Positions 1 to 12,000 of a DNA stretch of 64,000 bases are shown here, one piece after another. The notes under the pieces are model-generated. The model had not been told where the DNA came from, ran no database searches, and worked only from the letters and a program-made list of their open reading frames with translations. The position numbers and the translations under genes are program-made. Source of the DNA: Aplidium turbinatum (Eukaryota > Chordata > Ascidiacea > Aplousobranchia > Polyclinidae). Within the stretch, counting starts at the first letter, position 1. Every line of letters starts with the position of its first letter. Location of the stretch: positions 3,484,501 through 3,548,500 of the forward strand of contig OU964920.1 of the NCBI GenBank assembly GCA_918807975.1, given 5' to 3'.

Positions 1-138
1 GTGTCAGACGAGGTTGGAAGGTTCTTTACCTCAAGGAATTGATCTTCGTTAATTAATAAAATATCATCATCGTCACTAGTTTGCTGCAACTTTTTTATTA
101 TTTATACGACGTTTTGTTTCTTCAACTTGTTTTCATTG
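1..138. other. Left edge, no feature recognised
   Basis: AT-rich sequence with no open frame of note and no repeat end that I can recognise. It is the flank into which the adjacent hAT MITE inserted. Confidence 0.4.
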
Positions 139-146
139 CTTTAGGC

Positions 147-862
147 CAGGCCCGTAGTTGCCGGGGGGACTTGGGGAGGCAATGCCCCCCCAAGCTCAAA
201 GCTTTTAGTTATTTCTTTGTAAAAACATAAGCATTTTAAAACGTTTGTCTGACAATCTGCTGCGTTTGGGACGCATAATGTCCTTTCCAAGTGAAAACAT
301 GCGTTCCACAGCCGCGCTGGATGGTATTGGTGTGTTGTATTTCAAAAACATGCCTTGAAAACGTTTACTCTGAAAGGTATCACTATTCTAAGCGTTCTGT
401 GATGGTTTAGCATATGTAGCCTAAATCTTTTAGTGAGGTCCACTGCACCAACATCGCTCTTTTCAGGGGCACAGAGCTCTTGAAATAAAGTATCTTCAAC
501 CTCCGTGATGACATTCATTAATTTTTCGCTTTCTCTCTCTGATCCCTCGTGCTCTTTGTTTCAAAGTTCTAAAAATCCACATTTTCAACTGCTTAAAATT
601 TTTAATTTTTTGTCCTGAAAACACCAGGAATGGCATTTTAGAGCATATAAAAGTGCAAAATTTTCTGGGGGTGCATGCCCCCAGACCCCCCTAGGAGGCT
701 CGCGCCTTCGGCGCTTGTCCTGTCACTTTATGACGTCATATTTAACATCACCATTTACAGCACCCCCATGGCCAAAAGTCACGAGCCGCCACTGGTACAT
801 AGCCTTTTACTTCGCAACAGCTTTTGAGCCCCCCCAAGCTAAAATGTATAATTACGGGCCTG
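147..862. mobile_element. Non-autonomous hAT-type MITE with 8-bp TSD
   Basis: The ends are inverted: the left starts caggcccgtagtt and the right ends aattacgggcctg. The element is flanked by a perfect 8-bp direct repeat, ctttaggc, at 139-146 and 863-870. Terminal CAGG and an 8-bp duplication are the hAT signature. There is no transposase frame inside, so it moved with help from another copy. Its right part (about 640-794) contains the right end of a second hAT family, ending acgagccgccactg, so it is a composite. The perfect TSD argues for a fairly recent insertion. Confidence 0.85.
640..794. mobile_element. Right-end relic of a second hAT family inside the MITE
   Basis: Ends in acgagccgccactg (781-794), the same terminus as the complete element at 13152-13905. 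The G-rich block near 665-715 also resembles the inside of that element. The matching left end (cagtggcggctcgt) was not found here, so this is a truncated or captured end. Confidence 0.6.
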
Positions 863-870
863 CTTTAGGC

Positions 871-1649
871 AAATGATAAACACAATGGGTAACATGTTTT
901 ATGTGTAAAAACCTGGGAGCAAACCAATGCCTACCAAAACCAAAGGCAAATGGCCATTTGATCCTGAGCTCTTTACTGAAGTGTACACTTTGTTGACACT
1001 CGTATTAATCAGTTGACAATCGTATGTTTTTTTCTGAATGTTAATCAGTTGTGAAGAGCTCCGCTTGGAGCAGAGACCCGTCTTTTGGTGATTGTTATTC
1101 ACAATTGTTCAAACACTTCAATTGTTTGACGTGGCACAGAACAGTTTCCGATGTTCAAGCAGTACCAGGTGAAACATCCCAATTTTTACTGAGCCACAAA
1201 ATACAATCGGGACATTGAGAGTTTATTTAAGATTGTTTGAGCAGTTTAAAAGTTCAGAAGTTGTAGTTTGTGTTCAAACATTTCATAGCCTATTAAAACT
1301 TTGGGATTGGCAGCAGTTTGAGGCAGTCCATTTATTAGAAAAAGGAATGGAAATACAAGTTTATTATTATCCATTGCCATTCTAGTTATGAGGTTGGTTG
1401 ACTTTGGTCTATCATGCTTTTTATCTTTAGAGTCAGTTGTGGATAGTAAACAAAGCGCCAGTTTATCAAATGTATTTTTTGCTTCAAAATCTACCAACAC
1501 AAAGTTTACTTGAAAAAAAACTTTTGCTGTGAGAAGGGATATAGTTCTGTGAGACATCTTTTGTAGAATTTATTTGAAATACTATTTCAGTTGATTCCTT
1601 TGTTCTTTCGATCACTCGATGAATTGGCTGTTTATGCTTTGTTGTATCT
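871..1649. other. Intergenic, no gene recognised
   Basis: Several short open frames (up to about 100 codons on the minus strand) occur here. They show no recognisable domain and no partner exon. I see no repeat ends. Confidence 0.4.
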
Positions 1650-1935
1650 ATGGTTCCCCCCGGTGGTTGCAGAATTCGATCAAGTGGACGGGAAGGCAAG
1701 GACACTGTCATGTCTACCTTCATGACCGTCATCAAGTGTCTTAATGACAACTCTCAAACGCTCTGTTTCTCGGCAGCCGATTGTAGCAAGAATTGACAGC
1801 GATAGACACCATGTTTCGCCCATGAAACTGGGCTCGTTAATATCGCACCACTACTTCTCAAACGCTCTCTCGATCGGTCTCGAACTAGCGCCCTTCCGAA
1901 CGTCATGAGAGGCACTACCAACGCTATGATAAACT
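1650..1935 (-). mobile_element. tRNA-derived SINE, reverse orientation, diverged
   Basis: Read on the minus strand it has the same order as the SINE at 20418-20620. First comes a tRNA-like head with the gacgttcg-aagggcgc and ttcgagacc (B-box-like) pieces. Then comes a body with gacacttgatgac and the 3' core ccttgcctt-ccc-gtccactt, followed by caaccacc. The head and body are separated by extra sequence. It is old and mutated, with no clear TSD. Confidence 0.6.
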
Positions 1936-2192
1936 GTTTTGGTTCGGGACAATTGTCGTTTAGCATGTTGCCGTAGTACCGTTTCAATATCTTTTATTTA
2001 TAGAAAGCAAACTTGAAAGGTTTAAATAAACGCGTGGTCTGATTTCGTGGAGTGAGTGAGGTTTAAAGGGTCGGAAACAATGACAGTTTTGTCTCTAGCT
2101 TTGCTAGAAATGTTAGCCATAAAGCAGAATGCTTTCCCAGAACTATAGTGCATTTAGTACCAATTAATTTGGTATCATCTGATACTTAGTAG

Positions 2193-2373
2193 TGTTGACA
2201 GGGGTGTCCAGCGGTAGTTTTAGACCCGGGCCCGGCATGATTTTAGAGGCCCTTAACTTTACTTAAGGGCTCGAAAACTTGAAAAAACTGCTGTGTATTC
2301 TTTGGGTCTCGATTTGGAGCCTGAAGATCTCATTGGTACTGGGCCCAAATAGTCCTCCATGGCCCTGTTGACA
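2193..2373. mobile_element. Short MITE-like element
   Basis: About 165 bp with G/C-rich inverted ends (caggggtgtcc at the left, ggccctg at the right). The 8-bp string tgttgaca is repeated at 2193-2200 and 2366-2373. The exact boundary is ambiguous because the flanking bases are themselves partly inverted. A related right end (ctgggaccaaa then acggccctg) lies in the CERK intron near 5775-5803. Confidence 0.45.
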
Positions 2374-2869
2374 CTTTCACTGGGGAGAGTTGGGAATTGG
2401 GATATAGCGATACCTCTCAATGACAATGTAAGAGACCACAGTTAGAAGCGTTGGTAAATTAAAATTGAAACAAATTTTAAACTACGCAGTTACTTTTGTT
2501 ATGAACCATTATGAAAGCCAAACTAAAAGACGTTAATAAAGCAAAGCTTTAGAACAACCACACATAGCAAAGTTCGTTTTTTGTTTACTCTGGCATGCAT
2601 CGTTAATAACTCGCCACTTCCGAAAGTGTTGAGTAAGCTATTTTAAGTACCGTAATTGCACAGTAAATATTTTGATGACATTTATTACTCTTTGCCGCAT
2701 TGAGGATTTCATTTGACGTTGAGTGGAGGTCCCACAGAATGTTTAGATTTGAGTTGATTCGGAAATTTTCAATTCGCTATATGTGCAAGCAACCGTAAAA
2801 CTTTTAACGTTTAGTGTTGAAACAAGATTTTATTCCAAACTGGCAACACTTCTTGAGGACAGCGAAGTT
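2374..2869. other. Intergenic, no gene recognised
   Basis: AT-rich, no supported coding frame and no repeat boundary seen. It ends at the SINE that follows. Confidence 0.4.
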
Positions 2870-3181
2870 GTCGGCAGCAGTGGCCGAGTGGTTAGCGCGT
2901 TGGGCTCGCAGTCGAGAGCCTGCATGTTCGACTCCAGCCACCCGCACTTGCTGTTGTTTCTCTAGGCAAGAAACTTTACAATAATTGCCTCCACCCAGTG
3001 ATCGATTTCGAGTAATGGGTAGTACCAAATTAAAGTCATAAGTAGAGTAGACAACAGGAAACAGACATTGCCGTCGGCTGCAGCGTGGGTCAGGTGTACG
3101 TCGGAAGGCGCACACCGATGCATAGCGCTCAAGTCCGCTTTCCCGCAATGCAGGATAAAGATAATAAAACAAACAAACAAA
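2870..3181 (+). mobile_element. tRNA-derived SINE (about 310 bp)
   Basis: It starts gtcggcagc. An A-box-like tggccgagtgg follows at about 2881 and a B-box-like tgttcgactcc at about 2925, spaced as in a class II (Ser/Leu-like) tRNA. The unrelated body contains ggcaagaaactttac and the 3' end is a simple (aaac)n tail. A weak 5-6 bp repeat (aagttg) flanks it. The tRNA head is degenerate and followed by a SINE body, so it is not a functional tRNA gene. The body differs from the SINEs at 20418 and 50575, so it belongs to another subfamily. Confidence 0.8.
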
Positions 3182-3187
3182 AAGTTG

Positions 3188-3922
3188 ATGACGTAAGAAT
3201 GACCGACAATAAAAGATAACAATTCCAACGCACGGAAATGAATCTGACATAGAGAGTGACCCAATAGCGACATTATTGTGAAAAGGATAGACTGCCTTGC
3301 CGTTTCATACTTACGCGTTTCTTTTCTCGATTTTTGTGTATGTATATCAGTTCTGTAATTTCAATTTATGAAGAACATCAGTCAGTTGGTTACATGAAAA
3401 GGGCTAACATGAGTATGGCCGAAATCGTTTGTAATTTTTAGTTTATTTTTATGTCATTATGATAAATGCCGTCTGGTTGTTAGGTTTTATTTGTCTATGG
3501 TTGAAAGATGGACATTTAGTCTTGATGTATGTAGTAGGCTATATTGTATTGAAACTATTTTGAAGAGTGAGCTTGTTCCACCCTATGTACTTTGTAAGTG
3601 AAATATTTACCAAAAATGCTGCTTCCAACAACAATCTATATTTCAAAGATAGCACGTTGGGCTACTTTAAGTAAGCGAATATTTGTATAATCGTGTTCAT
3701 TTTTAAGCATGTCACTAAACGTCTTTTCAAAGACACGGCCGCGTGCTATAGAGCGGTGTCAAACAGGCACCATTTTAAGAATTGTACCAAGGCTTTCCAC
3801 AAAAGTTAAACTCGGTTTTATTAATTTTTCCAAATATGATTTGTCAACAGGTAGAGACTTGTACTATTGTAATTTCATTTATGTTTTAATCATACAAAAG
3901 TCATAACATTACATAGGCTCCC
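3188..3922 (+). other. Upstream region of CERK
   Basis: Between the SINE tail and the CERK start codon. No clear TATA box stands out. A short open frame at 3709-3906 does not continue into CERK and has no domain. The 5' UTR and promoter probably lie here, and a 5' UTR splice acceptor just before 3917 (ttacatag) is possible. Confidence 0.35.
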
Positions 3923-6904
3923 ATGGCTCTCGAAAATGTACAGTTTGTGTACAAAAAGACATTGTGTACGCTTCAATTCAAGAATGAAAGCCTTTGTTTA
4001 CAAACAATCAAACCTCACGATTCACCAAACGGCAAAAAAGTTTCTTCAATTGATAAAACAATTGAACTTCTGAATGTGATCGCGACTTCATCTGGACCAG
4101 ACCATTGGATGGTAGATGTGAAAAACCGACCAATGTTGGGTCGATGTTTCAGTTTTGTTCAAACCGAAACAGTGGATTGTTTCAGTTTAACAATTAACTT
4201 TTGGAAGAAGCTAAAGAACCATCGGCGTCAAACGGAGACAATCAAACTCAAAACACACAACGAGAGCGATTGTTTGCAGTGGCGTGATTGCATTGTTTCC
4301 AAGCTCAATTCCTCTTTGAAAAGTCATGGCTACGTTCGTCCACAAAACCTGCTTGTGTTTATAAACCCGTACGGAGGCAAAGGAAAGGGGAAACAGATTT
4401 ATGAGAAAGTTGTTTTGCCATTGTTTGAACTTGCTAAAATTAAAGCAACAGTCATTTTCACGGAGCACTGTGGGGACGCGAAGGAATACTTTCAGTCCAA
4501 TGACGCATCGGCTTATGATGGCATCATTGCGGTCGGAGGAGACGGAACGTTCAGTGACGTCACAAACGGAGTTTTGATAGCGGAACAACGGAAACAAAGC
4601 GTCGGACTCGACAAAGGTGAAGCAGTCTTTAACGAAGCCCCGAAGTTTGAAAAACCTGGCGTAAGGCTTGGTATGATTCCTGCTGGATCAGCTAATTCAA
4701 CCAATTGGACTTCACAAGGCATTAGTGACCCTGAAACCGCCACACTCCACATCCTTTGCGGCGAATCTCATCCACTTGACGTCAGCTCTTTGTACAACGG
4801 CCGTGGTCATTTCGTGCAGTTTTCAATCATGGGATCGTCCTATGGGTTTTTCTCTCAAGTCTTAAGTTTATCCGAAAAGTTCAGAAGTTTCAATTTTCGG
4901 TACGATATTGCGACACTGCGCGGTTTAATCAAACATGAAGAATATCCTTGCGAGATTTCTTATATTCTCAGTGATCCAGAGAGACCAATAAACGTTTTAA
5001 AAGAAACTTCTCGATGCAGGCGCCCTTGTCAGTCATGCTCAGATGAAATTATCCAAAGCGAAACTGAAACAGACAAACAGGAGATTTCTAGTTCTTTGCA
5101 TTCCTCATGTGTCACATCTTCATGTTCAAGTGAACAACCAATTTTGCCACCATGTAGGAATAGTAAAACATTTCAAAGCGAAAATGTTGCTGATGAAATG
5201 ACTGCTTTAAGTTTAAACGAATTCCAATCTAGTTTTGCCAGTGGAAAATCCATATCCAAAGATTTTCCTACAACAACAAAAAATGATTGGACAGTGAGTA
5301 TTCGCACCTCAATTAAAGTTTTTGAATGTTTTAGTTTGCTCCTTAAAATATTAAACAAAATTGTGTCCAAATAAAAGTAATTGTGCATCTAGTTTTACTT
5401 CTGATGGTTAAAAATTTGAAGTGGTTCGAACGGCAAAGAAGTTAGTCTTCGTGTTTACCTTGAAGCATGACATTCAGTGTCTTTTTACCTAAATCGATTC
5501 ACAACCACAACACAGCTAACAGGCTAACAAACAAAGTTATCAAAATATATAATCACGGCTATTTTGACATTGTATCCAATACAGTTTCACTCGTTAGCGT
5601 TATCAAAGTGATCCAAGAGGTACTTTGGGACTCGGGAAAGGGATCATTTTAGGGGACGGGAATTTTTTCAGGGTGCCTTGTGAACGAAGAACACTGCATA
5701 TACTCTTTAGAGTCGTAGCCTATTATTTTGGAGGTGTTTTTATTTAGAGGCTTCCGGCCTCTCATTCGAACTGGGACCAAATTATACTCTCTACGGCCCT
5801 GTGTATGCCTTGTTTTTGTTGTTAGCTTATTTATTACAAAACTGTTTCTGGTATGCTTAGCAGTTGCTTTTACATCAAAAGTTAAAAAGTTTGGATTCCC
5901 AACAAACTGCAAAACCCAACTTCAACAGTATTTTGGGTGTTGGCCTAAGGTCTAAGGCCTACTCTTTGGCTACTCGGCCCAGGGTGATTACTCACATTTG
6001 TGCAAAAACCTTTCTAAAAAAAACTTCGTTTTCAGTTGTTTTGTCTAGAAAGTTGATATTTGACTTAAAAGTTAGTTGCAGAATATTTCAGCATTTCTTC
6101 TATCATATTTGTTTTCGCTCAACTTATTCCAAAACAAGCCCTCAAACAAACAGTGTAGCCTACTCTGGACGGGTTAATAAGTTGTAAAAAACTGAGCAGA
6201 AGAAAAACGTTTTGCTTTAGAAATCGCTTTTTTTCCAAGCAGTATCACAAAATATATCCGAAATAAAAAAGCAAAATCAAATTTATGGTTAAAGAATATT
6301 TCAAGGGCTATGCTGTTGCTACTTTTTCGTAAATCGGGCTCCATTTTGTTTCAACAACGCTACTTAAGTTTTAAATTAATCAAGCTATCGCACTTTAATT
6401 TGCAAAAGTGTTTCCATGAATTTTTTCAAATTTTATTTGAAGGTTGAACGGGGAAGGTTCCATATTGTAAACGCAAGTACCCATGCTTGTATCTACGCCA
6501 AATCTCCCAATGGAATCTCTCCTCCTGCTCATTTGGCTGACGGTACAGCTGATCTTGCATTGATCCGATCCACATCTAGGATCCAGCTGATGCGAGCCAT
6601 GATGTCCAGTCACAGAAGAGGACAAAGACCCGATTTTCCGTTCATGAAGGTCCATCGTGTGAAAGGTTTCAGAGTCCAACCATTGTTAGAAAGCGATTTA
6701 ACGTCGACATGGATACGGAATCATCCCCGAATTCCAGATGGAGGCACCCAGCTTCAAAGTCCAATACGGAGTAACAATTCCTTATCGGATGCTGGCAATA
6801 GTGTGTGGACAGCTGATGGAGAAATAACCGATTCTGATATTTCTATGGTATGGATTCACAGAGGTTTGATAAACATTTTTGCTAAAGGCATTGAAAAAGA
6901 ATAA
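3923..6904 (+). CDS. CERK: Ceramide kinase, two coding exons
   Basis: Makes ceramide-1-phosphate from ceramide and ATP at Golgi and plasma membranes. Exon 1 is 3923-5293 (457 codons, phase 0, donor ACA|GTGAGT). Exon 2 is 6443-6904 (acceptor TTGAAG|GTT), giving 610 aa, somewhat longer than human CERK. The start has an in-frame TAG six bases upstream and G at +4. Residues 1-130 are the PH-like region. The diacylglycerol-kinase-type catalytic domain begins LLVFINPYGGKGKGK (143-157), with the nucleotide loop VGGDGTF at 204-210 and MIPAGS at 251-256. CRRPCQSC (365-372) is the CxxxCxxC motif specific to CERK. Exon 2 gives the C-terminal half of the fold (VERGRFHIVNAS, then SPPAHLADGTADL) and ends FAKGIEKE. 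A Ser/Thr/Cys-rich stretch of about 80 residues after the Cys motif is longer than in vertebrates. If exon 1 were not spliced, it would read on to a stop at 5374. Confidence 0.92.
5294..6442 (+). other. CERK intron
   Basis: Bounded by GTGAGT and a T-rich tract ending AAG. It joins codon-phase-0 exons so that NDWT is followed by VERGRF, aligning with the corresponding EEWQVVCGKF stretch in vertebrate CERK. It contains a piece of the MITE family also seen at 2193-2373 (about 5690-5805). Nothing else recognisable. Confidence 0.8.
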
Positions 6905-7165
6905 CCTTGATTCATGAACCGGTGTGAACGCAAGTACTGCCTATGCATTTGAAACACTTTTTCTTTACACTGATGCAATTGATACGTGCGGTATTGCATT
7001 TTGTAGTTGGTACGCATGTATAGCTTGATGATAATTTAGGCGATAACACTGGCGAGTTTTTGCCTTCATAAAGGGCTCGTACTTTATTGGGTTGGCGACT
7101 ATTTCCAAGTAATTTTATGCTTTCTGCTCATATATCAACTTAGAAGATGTTAATCTTTTTAAACT

Positions 7166-7171
7166 ATTAAA
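7166..7171 (+). terminator. Candidate CERK poly(A) signal ATTAAA
   Basis: A variant poly(A) hexamer about 260 bases after the CERK stop, in an A/T-rich stretch. No downstream GT-rich element is striking. Weak support. Confidence 0.3.
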
Positions 7172-7756
7172 GATTAAAAATAATACAAATCAATTAATTT
7201 TTTTTAAAGCTCTCATACTTTTTGTTCAATTTTATCGCTCCATTTTCCAGAATTATCATTTGTAAATTGTTTTCTAATGAATTTGAGTGTTGCCAAATTA
7301 GTCATCTTTTGTTGTTTTGTTGTTTTGTTTTTTTATCAAAAAGGATTCTTAGTTAATTTTAAGATAGAGTAAACAGTTTTATTGCATTATGATGATGATT
7401 GATTTGTATCATTTACACGTCTATATGATTGGATTCATCATGGACCATAAAGAATTTAATAATTTGTGCTTTTTTTGTTTAGGATAAAGTTGGTCGTCAT
7501 TGTAGTGTGCCCTGATCTTTCACATAAAAACATTTGAGGAAATAGTTTTGGTTTTTATTTATCTTATAAACTGCTCTCTCGCAACTACATGGTTGTGTGG
7601 TTAGCTCTTTGTCTCCACTAGACGTTCATAATAACAGTTATGTAACTAAAATTGAGCGTTCGCGCTTCCTGTTTGCGTTGCTTCGAAAAATCGCATTTAT
7701 TATGAAACAGATTGTTTCTCACAAATTATTTAGTTTTTTTTGTGTTGTTTCTGTAT

Positions 7757-7835
7757 CCAGGCGTACGCCCGGTAGTTGAAGATTTAGATTAAGATTAGAT
7801 TATTTAGATTAAGATTTAGATTATTGGATATGTTT
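7757..7835 (-). mobile_element. SINE 3' core fragment
   Basis: ccaggcgtacgcccggtagtt followed by gaagatttagattaa is the reverse complement of the 3' end of the SINE at 20418. It is interrupted by a local duplication of agattaagatttag. Orthologous, longer copies sit at 33604 and 49804, so the insertion predates the unit duplication and unit 1 later lost part of it. Confidence 0.65.
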
Positions 7836-8010
7836 TACCATTTGTCTACCCAATTAAAGTTTACACTGAATATGTCTTCAATTGTGACTGGACATGTCTT
7901 TACCATTTGTGTACCCGATTGAACTTTAAATTGAATATGTCTTGAATTGTGATTAGACATTTCTACCATTTGTGTACCCAATTGAACTTCATATTGAATA
8001 CAATTACGTA
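7836..8010. repeat. Minisatellite, about 64-bp unit, unit 1 copy
   Basis: Roughly two and a half copies of a unit containing accatttgtgtacccaatt and gaatatgtcttgaattg. The same array has about six copies in unit 2 (34340-34765) and two in unit 3. Confidence 0.75.
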
Positions 8011-8993
8011 GGAATATATATTGACATGTTTGTGTACGTACTAGAAAGGTTATGGTCAAACTACACCAGTTGAATTTTGTAGATAACCGTTACTTACTGA
8101 GGAGCAAAATGTAGTTTCATGAAAACAAACAAAATATTTACCATTTTTTCTTACATGTATTTTAATTTCTCTTGATTATTTGTGATAACCGACTTTTTGC
8201 TCTTTTTAGATTTTATTGTTTTTTATTGTTAGTGCACAGGGTTGTAGCATGAAACTGTTTGTGTTCACAAGAGCCGAAGCAAGGTCAAGGATGGGATTCT
8301 AAAACATCAACAAAACAACGTAAGTAAACAAAGTTGTTTTTATTTTCCGATGGTTCTGTGGTTTTTATCACTTTGCAATTATTAGAACCCTTTCAAAAAA
8401 TAAGCAGCCTTCAAACTCATTAAGTAAAATTTTTGAAACGTTATCTTTAATTCCGCAATAAAACTTCGCAACTGAATTTTTTATTAAAATTCATCTTTAA
8501 TACGTATATAACTTTTATTGCTTTATTTTAAGGAATATTTTTTTACTTTATGAATTCGAGAACGCAGATCGAAAACCACTGTAGGCTACCAGATTTTTAC
8601 CCCACAGTGCAAATGCACAGAATATATCAATGCTTAAAATATGAACGCATAATTACAGAAGCTTGAATCTAGGTTACTAATTAGATTTGGATCAGTAGAT
8701 CATTAATGAACATCACTGTGCTTTCTGACAAAAAGAAGTGTTCGTACATCACCAGTCTTTTGCTTGGAAACAACCCATGTATTTCCATGGCAGTATTTGG
8801 CAAAGAATATTTTGTGTTTAAAAACAATAATGCTATAAATTACTTAAAATTAGTCGATTAAAAATTATTTCAGTGAATTCATTTTGTCGATGTGTGAATG
8901 AGATGTAACGAAGAACCAAATTAAGCGAAGTGAAAATCGTTACGTCTGAATCTTTAATTAAATTTGTTGATGCAGTCTCGCTTGAAATTTGAT
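8011..8993. other. Unit body, no gene recognised
   Basis: Unique sequence of the duplicated unit. Homologues lie at 34766-36640 (with an insertion) and 50986-54160 (with an insertion). No coding frame is conserved among the three copies. Confidence 0.6.
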
Positions 8994-9006
8994 AGTCTAC
9001 CAATTC

Positions 9007-12000
9007 TTCTTCGTCGTATGAGCTGTTCTTCTGGACTATATGTTTGGGCATGATGTCATCAGCCACTCGACAGTCTCGTCATCCAGGGCCTTCAGTCCAG
9101 GCGCTCCATGTGGTGGTTGATGGATTGGGCAGTCATGGACGACATGATCTACTGTCTGGTCTGTGACGCCACACTCGCATCCCGGTGAGGGAGCCAGGCC
9201 CCATTTGCACATGTCTGAACGAAAGCGACCGACGCCGGTTCGTAGGCGGTTAAGCCGGACCCACGCAAGTCTTGCGAGGGACATTCCCGGAGGGTGGGGA
9301 TCGACGTCGGGTAGGAAATCACGGAGTCGGGAGGTGTTGTTTTGCCACTCCATGTTCCATGTGTAGTTCGTCCAGTGTGCCGCACTTATTCCAAGATCTT
9401 CAACGTTGTTCAGAAGCTGTCGTGCGGCAGGCACAAATGGGCGTCTTGATTTCAGTCGCTGCTGTCCTCCAGGTAGGCGCTGGAATGTACTGTGGAGGAG
9501 GTGGTCGGGGTCCAGTGCGCGACGAGCAAGGGAAATCATGGCTCCTTTACGGCGAAGCTCAGCAGGTTGGATGCCTGCAAGGATGGGAAGGCAGTCCGTT
9601 GGAGTGGGACGCAGGCATCCAGTCACAGTGCGTAGTGCATCATTGATGGCGGTGTCAATGTGGCGGGTGTGAGAGCTGCGGCACCACACTGGTGCGCAGT
9701 ACTCAGCGGTAGAATGGACAAGGGCCAAGGTAGCTGTGCGAAGGGTTTTCGCATCAGCTCCCCAACCGGAACCCGCCAGCCGCCTCAAAAGTGCAACGCG
9801 CGCAGATAGTTTTTTGCGCAGTGACTCCAGGTGTCGTCGGTACGTGAGTGACCTGTCCAGGGTTACGCCGAGGTAGGTGGGTTCGGCGCAGTAGGGGAGG
9901 TGTTCGTCATCGGTGGTAATGTTGATCTCACGTTTTGCTTCCTTGTTGTTTAGGTGGAAGGCCGCCGACACTGTCTTTGCCTTGCTGAGCTGTAGCTTCC
10001 ATTTCTGGAGATATGTTGATATAGTTGACATGTCCTGGCTTAGGTTCCTCTCCATTGACTGCCAATCTCCGGCTGGATGCAGGAGAGCCAGATCGTCTGC
10101 ATAAGCATACTTCCTGGAGATGGTGTCAGGCAGGTCATAGATGTAAGTGTTAAAGAGGAGGGGAGCCAGGACAGAGCCCTGTGGGACGCCGTTCCTGAGT
10201 CGACGTAGTCTACTTCGTCGGCCGCTACCGGTGGAAAGGGTAAAGCTGCGGTTTTGCACAAGTTCCATAATCATATGGACCATGTGCCTGTCAGGAAGGA
10301 GACGAAGTAGTTTGCAGGTAAGGCCGCTGTGCCATACAGTGTCGTAGGCAGCCGTGAGATCGACAAACACGGCGCCAGCCTTCTTTTTTGCCGAGAAGCT
10401 GTCCTCGATGTCTTGGGTCATCAGAGTGACCTGGTCTACAGTTGATCTTCCGTGGCGAAAGCCGGCTTGTTCCCGAGGGAGCTGAGGGTCTATTATCGGT
10501 TCGACACGGGCGTAGATAAGTCTTTCGAGTATCTTGAAGGGGATACAGAGCAGAGAGATGGGACGATAGCTCTTCGGATCCCCTGGGGGCTTCTTCGGCT
10601 TTGGGACTGCAACCACTAGGGCTCTTCTCCAGATTCTTGGGATGCGCAGGTGACGCAAGCAGCAGGAAAGGAATTCTTTTAACCAGGACCTCATAGAGGG
10701 GGCAGCTTGGAGTATTAGTTCCGGGCATAGGTGGTCAAGGCCCGGGCATTTGCCTGGCTTTAGGTGCTGGAGGGCGGAGGCAAATTCTTCTGGGGTAAAC
10801 TCACCAGAGATGTTGCCCTCGACAGGTGTTGGGACCTTCCAGAGGTCCGTCATTTCCTTGAGGACGGACTTGTCTGATTCACGGTCTCTCGTTCTGTGCA
10901 CTCCATTTTTCACAAGTTGTGAGGCGATGGCATTTGCTGAAATGGGGCATTGGCGACGAGAGGCACGTGATCTGCCAGTGAGGTTGTTGAGTGTACTCCA
11001 AGCTGTGCGGCTGGAGTGCGTGAAGTCGATTGAGTCTATGGCTTCTGTCCAGCGCTTCTTCCTCTTTGAATCCAGTCTTGCCAGCAGGGCTGTTGCTGAG
11101 TTGGTGGTGGCGGTACCCTGGGGGGAACGGAGGAAGTCGAGGTAAAGCCTGTCGCACTCCACATCCCAGCAAGGTATGTAGTTTTTCCGTCGACCTCGCG
11201 GGATGGAGTCTTTTGCCGCAGATATGATTGCATCACAGAAGTCCTGGTAGGCTTCATCCACTTTGATGGTGTGTGGGGATGGGAGGTACTGCGTAGCTTC
11301 GTTTGTGAGGAAGCTGTAGTATTCCCAATCGGCCTTTCTGAAGTTCCATCGCTTGACAGGCTTGCTCGGAATAGGTGTGGCAAGCAAGGGGGCCGTGATT
11401 AGCGAGGGTCGGTGTTGAGACCTTGGGAACTTCTCTAACACACGTCTGTCCGGCTGGCGATCATCGGGGTCATCACTTGCGAAAGCCAGGTCTGGGTTCG
11501 TGCCAGTGTTCCAACGACCGGAGTGGAAGCTCGGTGCGCCCTTAGGATCGTATAAGAGGGCGAGGTTGTTGTTGGTTGCCCAAGCGGCCAGACTATCTCC
11601 GTCGTTGTTGATGGAGTTGTACCCCCAGTCAGTGTGGTGGCAGTTGAAATCGCCAGCGTAGAGGCTGGGGTGGGGGAACACTGGGATGGCTGTTGTTGTT
11701 ATCCGCGAAGGTGGGGGCTTGTAGACATTGACGATGTTGTAGCCTGCTACATCTACACAAAGCCACTCGATCTCCGATTGAGCTTGGGATTGGTCAACCA
11801 AGGACCAGCTCAGCCGGTCATGGACAAACGTGGCGAGGCCGTGTTTCCTGCTGCAGGTTGCGCCTGCGAGTGTGAAGTTGGTTATTACCAACTTATCCAC
11901 AGATGTACAGTGAGTCTCCTGGAGGAGGATAATGAGGGCTTGATGCTTGGTGGCCAGGTGCTCGATGATGTTGAGCTTGCTGGCCGTGATGCCCTCGGTG

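Noticed and set aside
2870-2945. Possible tRNA-Ser gene
   Set aside because: A and B boxes are present but the cloverleaf is degenerate and the sequence runs into a SINE body with an (aaac)n tail.
2804-3250. 148-codon minus-strand frame
   Set aside because: Antisense of the SINE and its flank; no domain.
5294-5374. Ceramide kinase ending at the 5374 stop
   Set aside because: The sequence after the GTGAGT donor no longer resembles the family, and the missing C-terminal half is encoded at 6443-6904.
6416-6442. ATG at 6416 as the start of a separate 162-aa gene
   Set aside because: The bases before 6443 are the intron 3' end. The protein from 6443 continues ceramide kinase exon 1 in phase.
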